Source: Tricholoma matsutake (Eukaryota; Basidiomycota; Agaricomycetes; Agaricales; Tricholomataceae). From it: a stretch of DNA of 64,000 bases. Location of the stretch: NCBI GenBank assembly GCA_026075535.2, contig AP026546.1:5642001-5706000 (forward strand), read 5' to 3'. The translations under genes were made by a program, and so were the position numbers. This document shows, piece after piece, positions 36,175-49,173 of the stretch. Position 1 is the first letter of the stretch, and each line of letters starts with the position of its first letter. The notes under the pieces were generated by a model. The model was not told where the DNA came from and made no database searches. It saw nothing but the letters and a program-made list of their open reading frames with translations.

Positions 36175-39100
36175 GAACCTAGCTGAGGTAGATGAGCTAC
36201 GAGAGCTAGCAGATACCACAAAAGAGTTGCATGACCTACCGTGTGGAGCAATCTCGTTTGATTTCAACAAGGATCTGTACCTTGAGAATTTTGAGGAAAG
36301 TTTGCAGCCTTACCCAGGAGATGATCTGGAAGAACCAGTAATGGAAGATCATTGTTTTGAACTAGTTTGGATACCAGAGAAGGAAAATGTCTTATTAATG
36401 ACCTGCAACACAATTCCTCCGATGACCTAGCAGGGCATAGCATTGAAATAAACAAAGAGCAGTTGCTTGATCCTAAGTTCAACTGCCCCAAGTGGTATGC
36501 AGATCAACTTGTCAAGAAATTGTTTCCACAAGTACCCAGGTCCAACACTTGAGACTATCACCCCAGAATATATGACTTCTGTATGGGCGACATCTATCTT
36601 GACATGTTAGCACATAGACTAAAACTTGCAGTGCATATATTCCCTGCTCCAATAAATCAACCAGATGATGAGCAAGGAGCATTGAGCCGCTTCCATTTTG
36701 AGAGGCAGGAACATACTTGCTTTATCATTGACTATGGCGAGCATATGCTGACTGAGATCAGCATTGACCTTCTGGCTAAACTGCAGTTCAGAATACTGTA
36801 GTGGTATAATAAGCACATTAGTGAGAAGAGTAAAGCACAAAAAATTGTGCAGCCTGCTTACTTCTCGAGTAAAGTAGTACGAGAATTGGGGATGTGCTTG
36901 CAGTGTCAGCTGCCAAAATGCTTGCATTAGCTGAGCCATATCCTGGAGATGCTGCTGCTTATGACCGTAACTGGGGATGGTGGCTGAAGGAACATTGTTT
37001 CAAGGTGAAACAGGTGTCTAAAAGTCATCATATGATTAAAGATTCATTACGACAAACAGAGTCATTTATTTTGACTGAACATCTATGTACACCAGGGTTC
37101 ACATTGCCAAGTGGTATGCTGAAGAGTGCGAGAGACAAGACATGTCTTCGCCCTCAGTTTTGCATGATAGATTCCACTATCTAGTAAATAGAGATACACT
37201 AGCAAACACTGCTGCTTTGCTGCTGCAGGAAGGAGGCCCCTACCCAGGGGATGAATATCATTTCATTATTGGAAATTGGCTTGAGGTCTTACCAGATCCA
37301 AAAAGCTGAAAGCAATATCTTATTTTGGATTATATGTGAAACCTCAAGACTCGGTTGCCTAGATAACTCCTTGAGGATAGCAGCTTCGATATCTTCAGGT
37401 GGTATGATAAGCAATTAAACAAACTGCATGTGGTAGAACCACATGAAGAAAGTCACTTACTTCCAGATGAGGATGATTTCTTCTTTATGCTTGAGGAACC
37501 TCTCGAAGATCCAGAGTGGGCTTACATTGTAAACCAAGTATATCATGATGTGTCACTGGTAATATTGTCACACTTGATGTTGCCAGTTGACAGCAGTCCC
37601 CCATGATCAGCTTTCCACTGTTCAATGGAATGCTGTGATTACTCGGGATGCTACACGAGTGGTTCCAAAACCAATTGTAATTGTTGTGCGAATCAATGGA
37701 CAAAGTGTCCACACTCTAGTTGACTCAGGATCACTTGGCAATTTTATGTCCACAACTTTAGCAGATCAGTTGCAAGTAAAACAGATCAATTTAGTGAAAC
37801 CCTTACCATTGCAAATGGCCATTCAGGGTTCAAGGTCTAAAGTGAATGTTGGAACAAGAGTTCAGTTCCAGTATCAGAATATCAAGAAAGAACGTTACTT
37901 CAATATCATTAACATAGCCAATTATGATTTAATCCTTGGAACACCTTGGTTGTTTCAACACCAGGTGACCATTGGGCTGAACCCCTCCACCATAGTAATT
38001 GGAAGTGTTGACGCTCAACCTTTAAGATGAGAGTTAGTAACCAGAATTGCCTCTCAAGCAATGGACACTTACGATGATCAGATTGATAGAGTCCGCAATG
38101 AGCTGTTGAGTTATGCTGAGCCAATATGTGTCAAACATATTCAGCACGACTTACCACTCCCGCTGCTATGCACCATCAATCACACAATTCTGTTAATTGA
38201 TGTGGAAAGGGTTTACCCATGGTGGCCCACACACTGCCCAGAAGCACTAAGGCCACAGTGGATAGCCAAGTGGGATGCATATCTCTGCACTGGCCACTGG
38301 AAACAGTCAACAGTGACAAGCACTGCTCAGATGTTGTTGATCGTAAAGCCAGGAATGAATCCGCCGCTCCTGCATTGTGTCAATGATTTTTGTATGAGAA
38401 ACCTGAATACAAAAAAGATGGCCTCACCTTTGCCAAATGTTGAAGGGATTCTCCATTGCATTGCCAGTAAGGTGTATTGGTCATTGATGGACATGAAAGA
38501 TGTGTTTGAGCAGATCTGCATTATTCCTGAGCATGTGCCTCAAACAGCTGTCCATATGCCAGATGGAACTATGGTCAGCCTTGTCATATAGCAGGGTGAT
38601 TGTAATGCACCTTCCATGTCAGGCACTGATGAACCATATTTTTGCCGCATATATCAGCATCTGGATGGATGTGTACCTAGATGACATAATAATTTATTCC
38701 AGTATGGAAGAACATGTCAAACATGTTAAAATTGTTATTGACATTCTAACAAAAGAAAAATTTTACCTTAGTAAATGGAAGCTTCAGCTTCTGTGCAAAG
38801 AGCTGAAGGTCCTCAGCCATGTCATTGATGCTGATGGAATTTGTATGGACCCTGCTAAAATAAGCAATGTTTTAGCGTGGAAAGTGCCAACGAACTGGGA
38901 CTTACTTCATGGGTTTCTGGGTTCAGTTGGTTATCTTGCAGATGATCTCACCAGTGTTCAAATCCCTATGGGAGTGCTTATAGCATTGATGGGTGACACT
39001 GTACCATTTTGCTGGGAGTTTACTCACCAATGAGCCTTCGAACAAATCAAACAAATAATTGCTGCAAGCAGAAGGCACTATTGTGTCCTGCTGAATTACA

Positions 39101-41239
39101 CTGCTGACACTGATCCCATCTACATGGTGACTGACGGTTGTGCTACAAGTGTGTCAGGACTTGTCAGTCAAGGAAAAGACTGGCACGGCGCGAGAGTAGC
39201 AGCCTTCTACTCAGCTAAGCTGAATTCCACCCAGCAGAACTATGTGGTCCACAAGATCAAAATGTTTGCTGGTGTCAAAACAATGCTGCGGCATTGGGAT
39301 ATCCTGCAAGGAATACACTTCAAATGGATAACAGACTATAAAGGGTTAATTCACCTTTTGAATCAGAAAGACCTGACTGGACATCAGGCATGCTGGTTAG
39401 ACAAGATATCTGAGTTCGATTTTGAGGTTGTCTATGTGCCAGGGGCAGAAAATGTGATAGCAGATGCATTAAGTCATATCTACTCAAATGACGCACCTGG
39501 GACTGTCTGTTCCAAAGCAGAGTACACCCAGCATGATGATAGTCGAGTAAATCTGGAAGTCCATGGGATTTCTGTGCCATTGCTGGCTGGGTTTGAGGCT
39601 GTGGCTGAAAGGCAGCCTTGGACGCATACACTACCTGTTGCAGCTGAGACAGGTCGTCCAGAAACGGGTGCAGAGTTTGCATGATGCATTGATAGGTTGT
39701 CTCCTCAGCTCAAAGGCCAATTCACCACTTTAACCACATTCTAATTGCATCAGCTAACTCCTACGATGTCCCAGATGCAGCGCGACCCAGTCTATCAATC
39801 ACGATATGATATCGACCACATCAAAATATCACCAGCAACATTGATCATACCAAGAAACCACATCACACAACCTTAGGACTACGTCGAAAGCCCCCAAGAT
39901 CCCTCTAAATGACCATCGAACATCCCCAATCAACTTCAAACAGCCACGACCATGATCGAACATCGTCGACCATTGTCAACCATCGTTGAGCATTATCGAT
40001 TGATATCAAGAGACTATGAGCAACATCAGGCACCACATTTGTTATCTATATGGTCAAATACCATGCGCCAGGAAGTATTCCAAGTCGTGCTCAAACCTGC
40101 TGATAGTAGGTCAGCCTCATTCCAAGTCCCTATCGCATACAGAACCTGCTGGACGAATTATTACGAGACTTAGCGCAGTTTATACACAAAGGACAGTCCC
40201 TTTTTAGTTGTATACCCTTTATTACTCTTTTATCATATGATATATATCTTTCTTGTTTGGATTCCAGTCTCCTTTTTGGCCTCATGCCTTAACTCATATC
40301 TTTAGCCTCATGTTCTACACATGTTTCTCATTCCATTTTAGGAAGTTTCTTTAAAACATATAAAACTCTGTAGTATCTACTGGGAAATAGAAGAAATCAT
40401 CTTCACCTATCATCTCGTATACAGTTCTAAGCATCTGATCAATCTTCTAAAAACAATCTAAGTTTCTACGAGTTTTCTCGATCGATGAGAAACCTCTGCA
40501 ATCATCGTCGTCCTCGATCTTCCTTTGATCCTCTTGTTGCTAGCACTAGTAACCAGTCCAACATTTTATAGCCATTGGCTATAGCCTTCATATACTATCG
40601 ACCTATCGAAAGGTCCTCAGAATTCACACATTGACCATCAATGATAAACATCATTCGCCGTTAATCTCATCGATCATCCTCTTGGGTCCATGAGAATGAA
40701 AGGAGGGCATGGGTAGCATGAAAACACACATCCAAGAACCTTCAAACTCAAGTGCTATGCAAGGTATAACTCCTAAGCTGCAGTGACATGGAGGAAGTAG
40801 TACAGAAAGTGGGGACACTGTAGCAAATGCACAAAGTCCCTCAAACTCTGTGTTAGGCACTCAAATGTCTTTGTCTGTGCAAAATGCCACTTCTGATCAA
40901 AGGGCACCCAATTCTGCAAGTGCCTTGACCACACATAACCAAACAGACTTTCCGGGTGATGAGTTCACCGGATTTGACAGCTCAATCCCAGAAACCTCAC
41001 TTATTAAAGCTGTGTCTGGAGGGTGGGATGGCATAGACTTGCTAGAAGCAATAAAAAATAAATATATTGAAGATCCATTTTTTAAGAATGTTGCAGAACA
41101 GCCAAGAGAGTTCAAAAAATTTGAAGTGACTAAAAGTGGGCTAGTGTACTTGAAAACTCAGAGACACAAACTTGTGTGTATACCGAAAGTGACAGTCAAC
41201 AGACAGAATGTCTGGGAAATTGTAATATCCCAAACATGA
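36175..41239 (+). pseudogene. Gypsy-3 pol (protease, RT, RNase H, part of the integrase linker), inactivated
   Basis: A spacer (FNCPKWYADQLVKKLFP, DIYLDMLAHRLKLAVHIFP) precedes an aspartic protease with HTLVDSGSLGNF near 37710. RT follows (MNPPLLHCVNDF, WSLMDMKDVFEQI, VYLDDIIIYSS near 38670), then RNase H with MVTDGCATSVSG (39124) and IADALSHIYSNDAPG (39460). The integrase linker (KYIEDPFFKNV, LVYLKTQRHKLVCIPK) is displaced to 40850-41239 by an insertion. Stops and frameshifts occur in every domain. Between RNase H and the linker a repeat has been inserted. Confidence 0.75.
39690..40845. repeat. Noncoding insertion in gypsy-3, related to 12100-13660
   Basis: The gypsy-3 frame resumes on the far side, so this is an insertion. 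It has a short-period array (CATCGAACATCC-like units, 39910-39990), then GCCTCATGTTCTACACATG, a TATA-like ATATAAAACTCTG and GAAATAGAAGAAATCATC, in the same order as similar motifs near 13150-13270. No coding frame. Exact ends and target duplications were not found. Confidence 0.4.
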
Positions 41240-41241
41240 GG

Positions 41242-43581
41242 CTTATCTTATATTGTTCTTTGACATGCTGCACCGCAATACTCTGTGACATCAGATGTCT
41301 TATGCTAAGCATAAGGCTTACATTCTTATTGTTTTTTTTATCTTTACTTGACAAGCATCCTATGTTCCGATTGGACAATACATATCTCAGAACTGTATAT
41401 AAGCTGTAGCTACACCCAGTGTACTTCTCAGTTTGATCTAATTCAATCAACAGTTTTAGACTCAATTAGAACACTCAACAGCCTAGAAAATCCCTAGCTG
41501 TGATAGACTCGAACTCGACAGTTGAAAAGCCTCCAACTATGATACATAAACAAATGGTCTACTCAGGAAGCCTCTGAGCATGAATAGCTGTGACTACTTG
41601 AGGAAGCATCCAAGCAAAGGCCAAAAGTCTAAAACACTAGAAAAGCCTCCTAGTGCGATAAACGAAAACAAGTTTGAGTTAAAATCAGTAGTCTTAACAG
41701 TGAAGGTGATGGCTGCTTTGACTCCATCATATGCATTCTGTTCTATTTCAAAGTCGATCTCCATTCCAAAACTTAGGCTGATATGACACTCTTTTTTGCT
41801 TGAAACCATTCAGAAATATAAAAATAATTTTGAATCTTTGCAGTAGTTATTCTGAAATAATGGTTGAAGTGACTGGTTTTGTTGTTGGAAGTAGATGTCT
41901 AATTGCAGAAAAGGCATCTTCTATTCTGCAGAAACATCAGTAAGTAATTAGAGGAATTAAAGGATAAAAGAAATAACTTACATGTACAGACTTGAAGTGC
42001 TTTTTAGAAAAGATGGTATGAAGAGGCAAGAAACAAAAACTTACCAGTTTTGATGAATTTGAAATAGTCCTAGAAGATCAAATGAAAAAGAAAAAAAGAA
42101 GTTGAACAAGAAACTTACAACTCAAGACTGACTTGCCATATCTGCTGTTTCAAGCCTTCAGATATTGATATTATTGTCTGCCCTTGTTATTTTGATTTTT
42201 TCTTTGCTATGCTCTGAATGTAAGCTAATTAAGAGAAAGTGGGCTTTTACTTATCTAATTCTTCTCTCCAGTTCCTTTTTTGTGTTTTAAATTCACCAAT
42301 GACCTGCTCATAAAATTTGACTCAAGAGTTCTTACTTTAAAACTTTTGCAGCTTCAATGCAAACAATCTCTTCTTCTTTCTGGAAAGCTCTGCAATAAAA
42401 GGTAAAAAATCCAGTTTTCTCATTTTTCTGCTAATAAAAGAAGCCATCAATGCATTTGATAAGAGATTTGATAAAAGATTTGATGTGAGGTTTAATGGCA
42501 GGTTTTTGTGAATTCATGAGTTGTATTTGAGGCATAAAGAAAGTAATAACAGGAGTTGATTGATTGGAGAATATGGCAGAAATGCAGCCCCTTATATAGA
42601 TTTTAAAAGTGCATATAGACCATCTTTTAAAGAAGTTGTTACTCATATAGAATATCTTGCTAACAAAAATATATTTGAATTTTAAGGCCTAAGCAGTTGA
42701 ATATTAACAGGATTTCTTTCTTTTTACGGTATCCAGTGTATATGTAGTAGACCATTTGGATCAATCTGGTATGTCAGTATTGTTGAGTCTGTGATTTTTG
42801 TTTTTTTCTACTTGTATTATATGGTACTTAAATGGTCTTCATCTGCTTAGATGTTAGGCATATCTGTTTGTGCAGTGTCTCATAGCAAGGCATGACATTG
42901 CAAACTGATTTTATTGATTTTTTAGAATGTGGACTACTGCTAATGTTGAGCACTAATGCGATACAAACAATTCATGCCCAATTACTTCCTCTCCTCTTCA
43001 TCAAAACAGAATATAGGCTTCAATACCACCCAGACCTTTTTGAAATAGACAATAACAATGAAACAAACTCAGCCCCACCACAATAAAAATTGATGAAATA
43101 GTGGTTAAAGCTAAATTGAGTTAGCAGCAAACAATTTGATTAGGATCATATCTTACTTTAATTGCACATATACTACTATATTCGAGAACAAATGATGTTT
43201 GTATGTTATTTTATTTAAAAATATTAATTCAAAATCAGTGGATACTTAAAATTATTTATAAATTATTATAGAAGTTTATAATTATAATTATTATAAAAGT
43301 ATATAAAAATAATTAAATTATATTGTATTGTCAAAAAAATTATTATTAATTTATCTTATATTTTTTTAAATAAAAACACCTATCTATTCAAAAAAAGACA
43401 TACCACAGGACACTAGGTAATATTTCTAACTTCACATTTAATTCAATAAATATTTTGAGCTTGATGAAAGCAACTACCTGCAGATTGACAGAAGGCAACA
43501 TTATAGTCTAACTCCAAAAGTATATCAATATTAATCAAATTGTCTTGTATGCTTTGAGCAAGTCTTGACATTGTACATGTC
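41242..43581. other. AT-rich intergenic region, unassigned
   Basis: No gene recognised. 41340-41480 contains a TATATAAG box followed by a leader-like segment with loose repeats of AAAAGCCTCC/TATGATA, suggesting an old LTR. 43130-43380 is extremely AT-rich. The region was continuous with 49169 onward before the copia insertion. Confidence 0.35.
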
Positions 43582-43586
43582 AAAAT

Positions 43587-43860
43587 TGTTGAAATTAATC
43601 CCAGTGATGCATGCTGTATACATGAGGCAATACATGCAGCATACGCATGTTACTGCGCTTACTGCGCATACATGCGGTAAACACATTCCTGAGTCATGTG
43701 ATGTCCTTATTATTATGTATATAAGGAGAACCTGTACCGTAGTAAGAATACAGTGTTCTTACCTCTGCTAACCCTAGCTGTAAGTCTAAGTAAACCCCAG
43801 GTAGATTGTAAGGAACATGTTGTCTCTTCTATTGTGCAGCGTATATAGTCTGCTCCAACA
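43587..43860 (+). repeat. 5' LTR of the copia element
   Basis: TGTTGAAATT...TGCTCCAACA, 274 bp, with a TATATAAGG box near 43717. Nearly identical to 48895-49168. Confidence 0.93.
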
Positions 43861-44109
43861 GGTTATAGGCCCTGCTGGGCACGTCGTGAATGCACCTTAA
43901 TTGACTGTGAACGACGTTGACTTCATCATCTCCAAATTATAACCTTGTGCTCTTCGTGAGCTGCATTGCACTCCCTGCGAGCTGCACATAAAATCTAGGT
44001 TGACTAGGGTTAACCACTCTAAAGGAGTGTTTTCTCCTGAGAATGTTAAACGTGTTTTATTGAGTAAAAAGACTGATTGAGCACTTTTAACAGCTGCCAC
44101 CACAAAATC

Positions 44110-47100
44110 ATATCTTCAACTCTTGAGAAAATCGTTCAAACTTTCGACGGATCAAATTACATTTAATGGGCCGACTCAATGAAGCGGATGCTAATGCCAA
44201 GCTCCAGACCTGGAGCAACAAAAATGACCAGGCCATTGGTAGCCTAGTGCTCCACCTGGCCCCCTCCATTCGGCAGTGTGCCAACTCAAAGAACACTGCT
44301 GAGGAGGTGTGGGATCTCATCCGCACTGATTATGGTGTGGACGGCCCCTCCCAAGTCTTCGTGGACTTTAGGTCTGCAATAGCGATCAAGATCCCGGCTG
44401 CGAACCCCGCACCGGAGATTGCTAGAATGGCAGACAAATTTGAGCGCCTTACGGCTGCTAACGTTGCCATCTTCGAGCTAGTGCAAGCAATGATTCTACT
44501 TGCTGCGATGCCGCGCGAGTACGATTCCTTGTCTGCAACAGTCCTTAACATGACCACTACTAGCGCCTTGACATTTAAACATGTCAAGGACTCCATTGTT
44601 GCTGAAGCCTCAAGGCACACAGCAGTAGGAAAGCCCGCTGGCCAGCCTCAGGCCAACAAATTTTCTGCTGTTAAGTGCAAAGGGGGAAACCCCAAATGGC
44701 AGCCCAAAGAAGGGCAAAACAGCAACAGAGACTCATCCCGAAAGCGTGGACGATGTGGGAACAGAAAGACTAAGGAGGAAAAGCCGAAGGAGAAACATAC
44801 CCACCTCGCCTCCAATGCCTATACCACCATAAATGGTAATGGCACCATCATACCGCCGATGCCGCTTATACAATGCATTGAAAGACGCGAACACACTCCC
44901 ACAAGGGATCCTCGCCGCCGACCGCCTGCACAGGCATATACGGGCGCGGCCTCTACCTCTCGTTTGGTTTATGCCGAATATCAGCAAGCTCAAGACACCC
45001 TCGAGCAAATGCAACTTTCATGCAGCGCAAAAAATCTGCGACCGCTGGAAGAGCACCTGACAGTGCAAGAAGGAAAGAGAAGAAGGATAGAACCAGAACC
45101 TGAGTCTAGAATCGAGGAGGTAGAAGACGATACCGTCTCCCTCGGATCTGAACCTCCGGTGTCTGATGAGGAAGTGTGAAAAGCCGTCGATGAACCCCTT
45201 GATACAGGGGCGTATGATGACAGGTTAGTCCTTTTCCCTGCCACAAGCACTAAGATTAATATTCCTATGAATACAGCGAACTTTTCATGTGAAATTTTAC
45301 CACTATTAAATGTATCATGGAATTATTTAGATCTTAATATATGTGCTATGTGTGCAAAGGGAGATTGTAAGAAAGGTGCCGACTGGATCATGGATTCAGG
45401 CGCATCAAAACACTTCACTGGTGAAATAAAAGATTTCGCTTCTTACGAGCCTTTACTGAGAAAGGACTCTACCTTGGTCCAAATGGCCACTGGTACTACT
45501 CATATAGTAGAAAAAGGAGCAGTCTTCATTAAACACCAGGTAGTATGTCATGGGAAGTCAGAGACACATGAAACACGGTTATACTCCGTCTACTACATAC
45601 CCGACATTAATACTCAATTGATGTCAATGGGGGTCTTTTTACAAGACGGAAGTGATGTGCATGGTTCCTCCGCACACATTTCATTTATCGAGCATGGAAA
45701 CCCAATCATGCATTGTGTCCCTCTAAGGAGGAATGACACGATCTATTGGGCTTGGACTCATATATTGAGCACCAAAAAGATTAATGTTGCGACCATTTAT
45801 GTCGCTGACTACTTGACTTGGCATAGGCGACTTGGACACCCATCCAAAGAGGCGCTAGGGAAAATGCCTAAAAGCACCATAAAATTCCCAAGGAATTTAA
45901 TTATTCCTAAAGACAAAATTATATGTCCAGGGTGTGCAGAAGGGAAAATGACCTCAAAATCTTTTCCCGAGTCAGACTCACAAGCTGACAAATCCTTTGA
46001 ATTAATACATTCCGACCTAAAGGAACTCCCGGTACTATCGTACCACAAACATAAATACTTCATTGTATTTCTGGATGACAAAATGTCACATATTTGGGTC
46101 CAATGTCTCAGAAAGAAATCTGACGCTGCTGCAGCGATTAGACAATTTCAAGCGATGGCTAAAACCCAATATGGCGCTACAATCAAGCGCTGGTGTGTCA
46201 ATCCAGGGGGGGAGTTCAGGATCGTGAGCTACAAAAACAGCTCAAGGACTTAGGCATCAAAATAGAAATGTCTGCACCCCACGTTCATCAACAGAACGGG
46301 CACGCAGAGCGCGCCATAAGGACAATAATGGAAAAGTTGCAAACCTTGCAATTCACTGCTTGTCTACCACAATCATGGTGGGAATTTTGCATAGAACATG
46401 CAACACATTTATACAACTGAACCCCAATAAGGCGCCTGAAATGGCTGACACCTTTTGAGGACCTGACAAAGGTCCGCCCAGATCTAAACAATCTGAAGGT
46501 CTTCAGTTGCGGTGCTTATGTCTATCTACCAAAGGAAAAATGTCCAACAACATTATCTCCTTGATTGGAGTTAATGACGTACCTTGGAGTAGAAGATGGC
46601 ATTAAAGCATATCGTTTCATGCGACAAAATGGCGCAATATTCATTGGTGCCACGGCACTATTTGATGAAACAATGTTCCCATGCTGTCCCGGAGCTAAAA
46701 CTCCTGCCAAGACAGACCTTGGTGATTTTCCACCTCCAGAACCAGAAGATGATGACCACTCATCTGGAATGGATGGCGATGACCCTATACCGCCACAAAA
46801 TCCACCCCTTCCTCCATCATCAGAAGATGATGATGATGATTTACCAAGTGAGCAAAAGGCGCATGACGATGCGACTAACGCTCCTCCTCTGCCGCCTCCA
46901 GTTAACACTGAGGACTTTTGTCCAAGACGTGAAGATCAACAGGAATGGCAGCAATTGCCCTGTCGATCAGGCAGGCAGAAGAAAATCCCAAACCATCCCG
47001 GCAATACCTATGGAGAACAGTGACTCCCCTCTGACATAGAGAGAGACATTGCACGTGATCGATATTGGAAGAAGTCTGTGGGTCAAGATTCGGATCATAA

Positions 47101-48862
47101 CCAAACACAACCACGACCTCAACAGCAAGAACCAGTTGCTGGACCAAGTTTGGCACCCCACGAGAGTGTGCCCAATTCCAATAATCAAGAACATGATTAC
47201 CCAATGGGGTAACCAGACGAAGCAGGTTATATTAAAAAGATAACCAAGGAAGGTGGAGATGAGCTTATCCGCTGGCTGTTATCAAAAGCAGTCACACCAT
47301 CAAGCAGAAAAAGCCTAGTTCCAAACCAATTTCGCGATATTGCGCGCCTACCCCGGCAGCAGCAACTTGAGTGGAAACAGGCTTGTCGTGAAGAGTTAGA
47401 GGCTCTTCGCAAGCAACAAGTCTATGATATCGTCGATCTTCCACATGATCAGAAAATGATCAAAAATAGATGGGTTTTCTCCGTGAAATCAGACGGAAGA
47501 AAATGAGCCAGACTCATGGCCAAAGGCTTTTCACAAGTCGAAGGTGTTGACTTTGATGAGATTTTCTCACCAGTAGTCCGCTACGAGACCGTACGCCTCA
47601 TGTTTGCCCTTGCATCTCTAGAAGGCATGTATATGACCGGTCTAGATGTAAAAACCGCATTTTTATATGGCAAACTTGATGAGGAGATCTATATGGATCA
47701 ACCCAAGGGTTTCAGACTCGAGGGTAAAGAGCGCAAAGTAATGCGCTTACGCCGAGCATTGTATGGCCTTAAACAGGCTTCACTAGCATGGTGGAAAGAG
47801 CTAGAGGCATTTATGCGCACCATTGGGTTTGTGCGCGCCAGCTCCGATGCCGGCATCTTCATACACAAGGATCCTAAGACAGGCAGCATCATTATTGCGC
47901 TAGTCTATGTTGACGATGGCTTGTTCATGCGCAAGAACAAGAAACTTGTGGATGAAAAGAAGAATGCTTGCCTGAAGCATTGGGAGTGCCGTAGTACTGA
48001 AAAAGTCATGGAATTCTTAGGCATGCGCGTCACCCAGACCGCTACAAAAGTCAAACTCGATCAAACAGAATATCTCGCCAAAGTGCTCGAGAGGTTCAAG
48101 ATGACAAATGCCAAAGTTGCCCCCACTCCGCTCCCAACTGGCTACAAACCATTGGAGAACACAGCGACACCAAATGCAGTGCTTAGATCGAAATATCAGT
48201 CTGTGATCGGATCTTTATTGTATCTGATGCTCGGAACGCGACCTGATATTGCTTATGCGGTAATCAAGATGTCGCAATTCTCGGCTAATCCTAGCCAAGA
48301 ACATCTAGACAAAGCAATGTACATAATGCGCTATCTGGTGGGAACCCAGAAGTACAGTATAGTCTATGATGGAGAGAAATCTGAGGGGCTGCAGGCCTTC
48401 ACAGATTCTGATTGGGCAGCTGACACTGTCAAGCGCCGATCTACAACGGGTTACTTTGCTACTCTAGCGAGTGGCATTGTGTGCTGGCAGTCCCGTTTAC
48501 AAAAAACTGTAGCACTGTCATCCACAGAAGCCGAATATATGGCTCTCTCCAACACTTGTCGGCAGATAGTATGGATAGAGTCCTTATTCCAGGAACTTGG
48601 ATATACACTGAAGCGCGTACCAATCTGCACTGATAATCAGGGATCCATCTTTATTGGATCAAATCCAGTTCAGGAAAGAAGGACCAAACATATAGACATT
48701 CGCTACCACTACACCCGCGAATGCATAGAAAATGACAAAGTCACAGTTGTTTTCATTCCTGGAAGTGATAATCCGGCTGACATGTTCACAAAGAACCTTG
48801 GCGCCATCCTATTCAGGAAATTTAGAGACTCTCTCGGAATTACTTTCAAGATTCAAACTTAG
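44110..48862 (+). pseudogene. Copia gag-pol polyprotein gene, inactivated
   Basis: Originally one frame. An N-terminal ISSTLEKIVQTFDGSNY begins at an ATA (44110) where ATG is expected. The gag domain follows (NDQAIGSLVLHLAPSI, to 45179), then a TGA stop with the frame continuing (EPLDTGAYDDR). The protease has WIMDSGASKHF (45390), and the integrase has an HHCC finger (WHRRLGHPS...CPGCAEGK) and HSDLKE. The second catalytic Asp is Asn here (RWCVNPGGEF). A 1-nt shift lies near 46212-46218; then HVHQQNGHAERAIR supplies the Glu. RT/RNase H is intact from 47516 (LDVKTAFLYG, YVDDGLF, FTDSDWA, SSTEAEYMAL). Other stops lie near 46419, 46561, 47022, 47210 and 47504, mostly TGA for arginine. Confidence 0.9.
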
Positions 48863-48894
48863 CTGCTTAGAGTGCTGTACAGTTTGAGGGGGGG

Positions 48895-49168
48895 TGTTGA
48901 AATTAATCCCAGTGATGCATGCTGTATACATGAGGCAATACATGCAGCATATGCATGTTACTGCGCTTACTGCACATACATGCGGTAAACACATTCCTGA
49001 GTCATGTGATGTCCTTATTATTATGTATATAAGGAGAACCTGTACCGTAGTAGGAATACAGTGTTCTTACCTCTGCTAACCCTAGCTGTAAGTCTAAGTA
49101 AACCCCAGGTAGGTTGTAAGGAACATGTTGTCTCTTCCACTGTGCAGCGTATATAGTCTGCTCCAACA
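48895..49168 (+). repeat. 3' LTR of the copia element
   Basis: A 274-bp copy of the 5' LTR, directly after the polypurine tract and followed by the AAAAT target duplication. Confidence 0.93.
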
Positions 49169-49173
49169 AAAAT

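Larger units (their letters stand above)
33531..41241 (+). mobile_element. Gypsy-3, Ty3/gypsy LTR retrotransposon, 3'-truncated
   Basis: A plus-strand element with a 5' LTR, gag, zinc knuckle, protease, RT, RNase H and the linker that precedes integrase. The reading frame stops matching after WEIVIS at about 41240, so integrase and the 3' LTR are missing. An about 1.1-kb noncoding insertion interrupts it between RNase H and the integrase linker (about 39690-40845). It is older and more decayed than gypsy-1, with stops and frame changes throughout. Confidence 0.82.
43587..49168 (+). mobile_element. Ty1/copia LTR retrotransposon, 5582 bp
   Basis: A full-length element with two 274-bp LTRs and 5-bp target duplications AAAAT (43582-43586 and 49169-49173). 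The order gag - protease - integrase - RT - RNase H is that of copia. The LTRs differ at about six positions, all transitions. A GGTTATAGGCCC sequence follows the 5' LTR where a primer-binding site would be, and AGTTTGAGGGGGGG (48881-48894) is the polypurine tract. The coding frame is disabled by stops and frameshifts. Confidence 0.93.

Noticed and set aside
48903..49140. Short frames shared by 43565-43771 and 48894-49079 as a duplicated small gene
   Set aside because: They are simply the two LTRs of the copia element.
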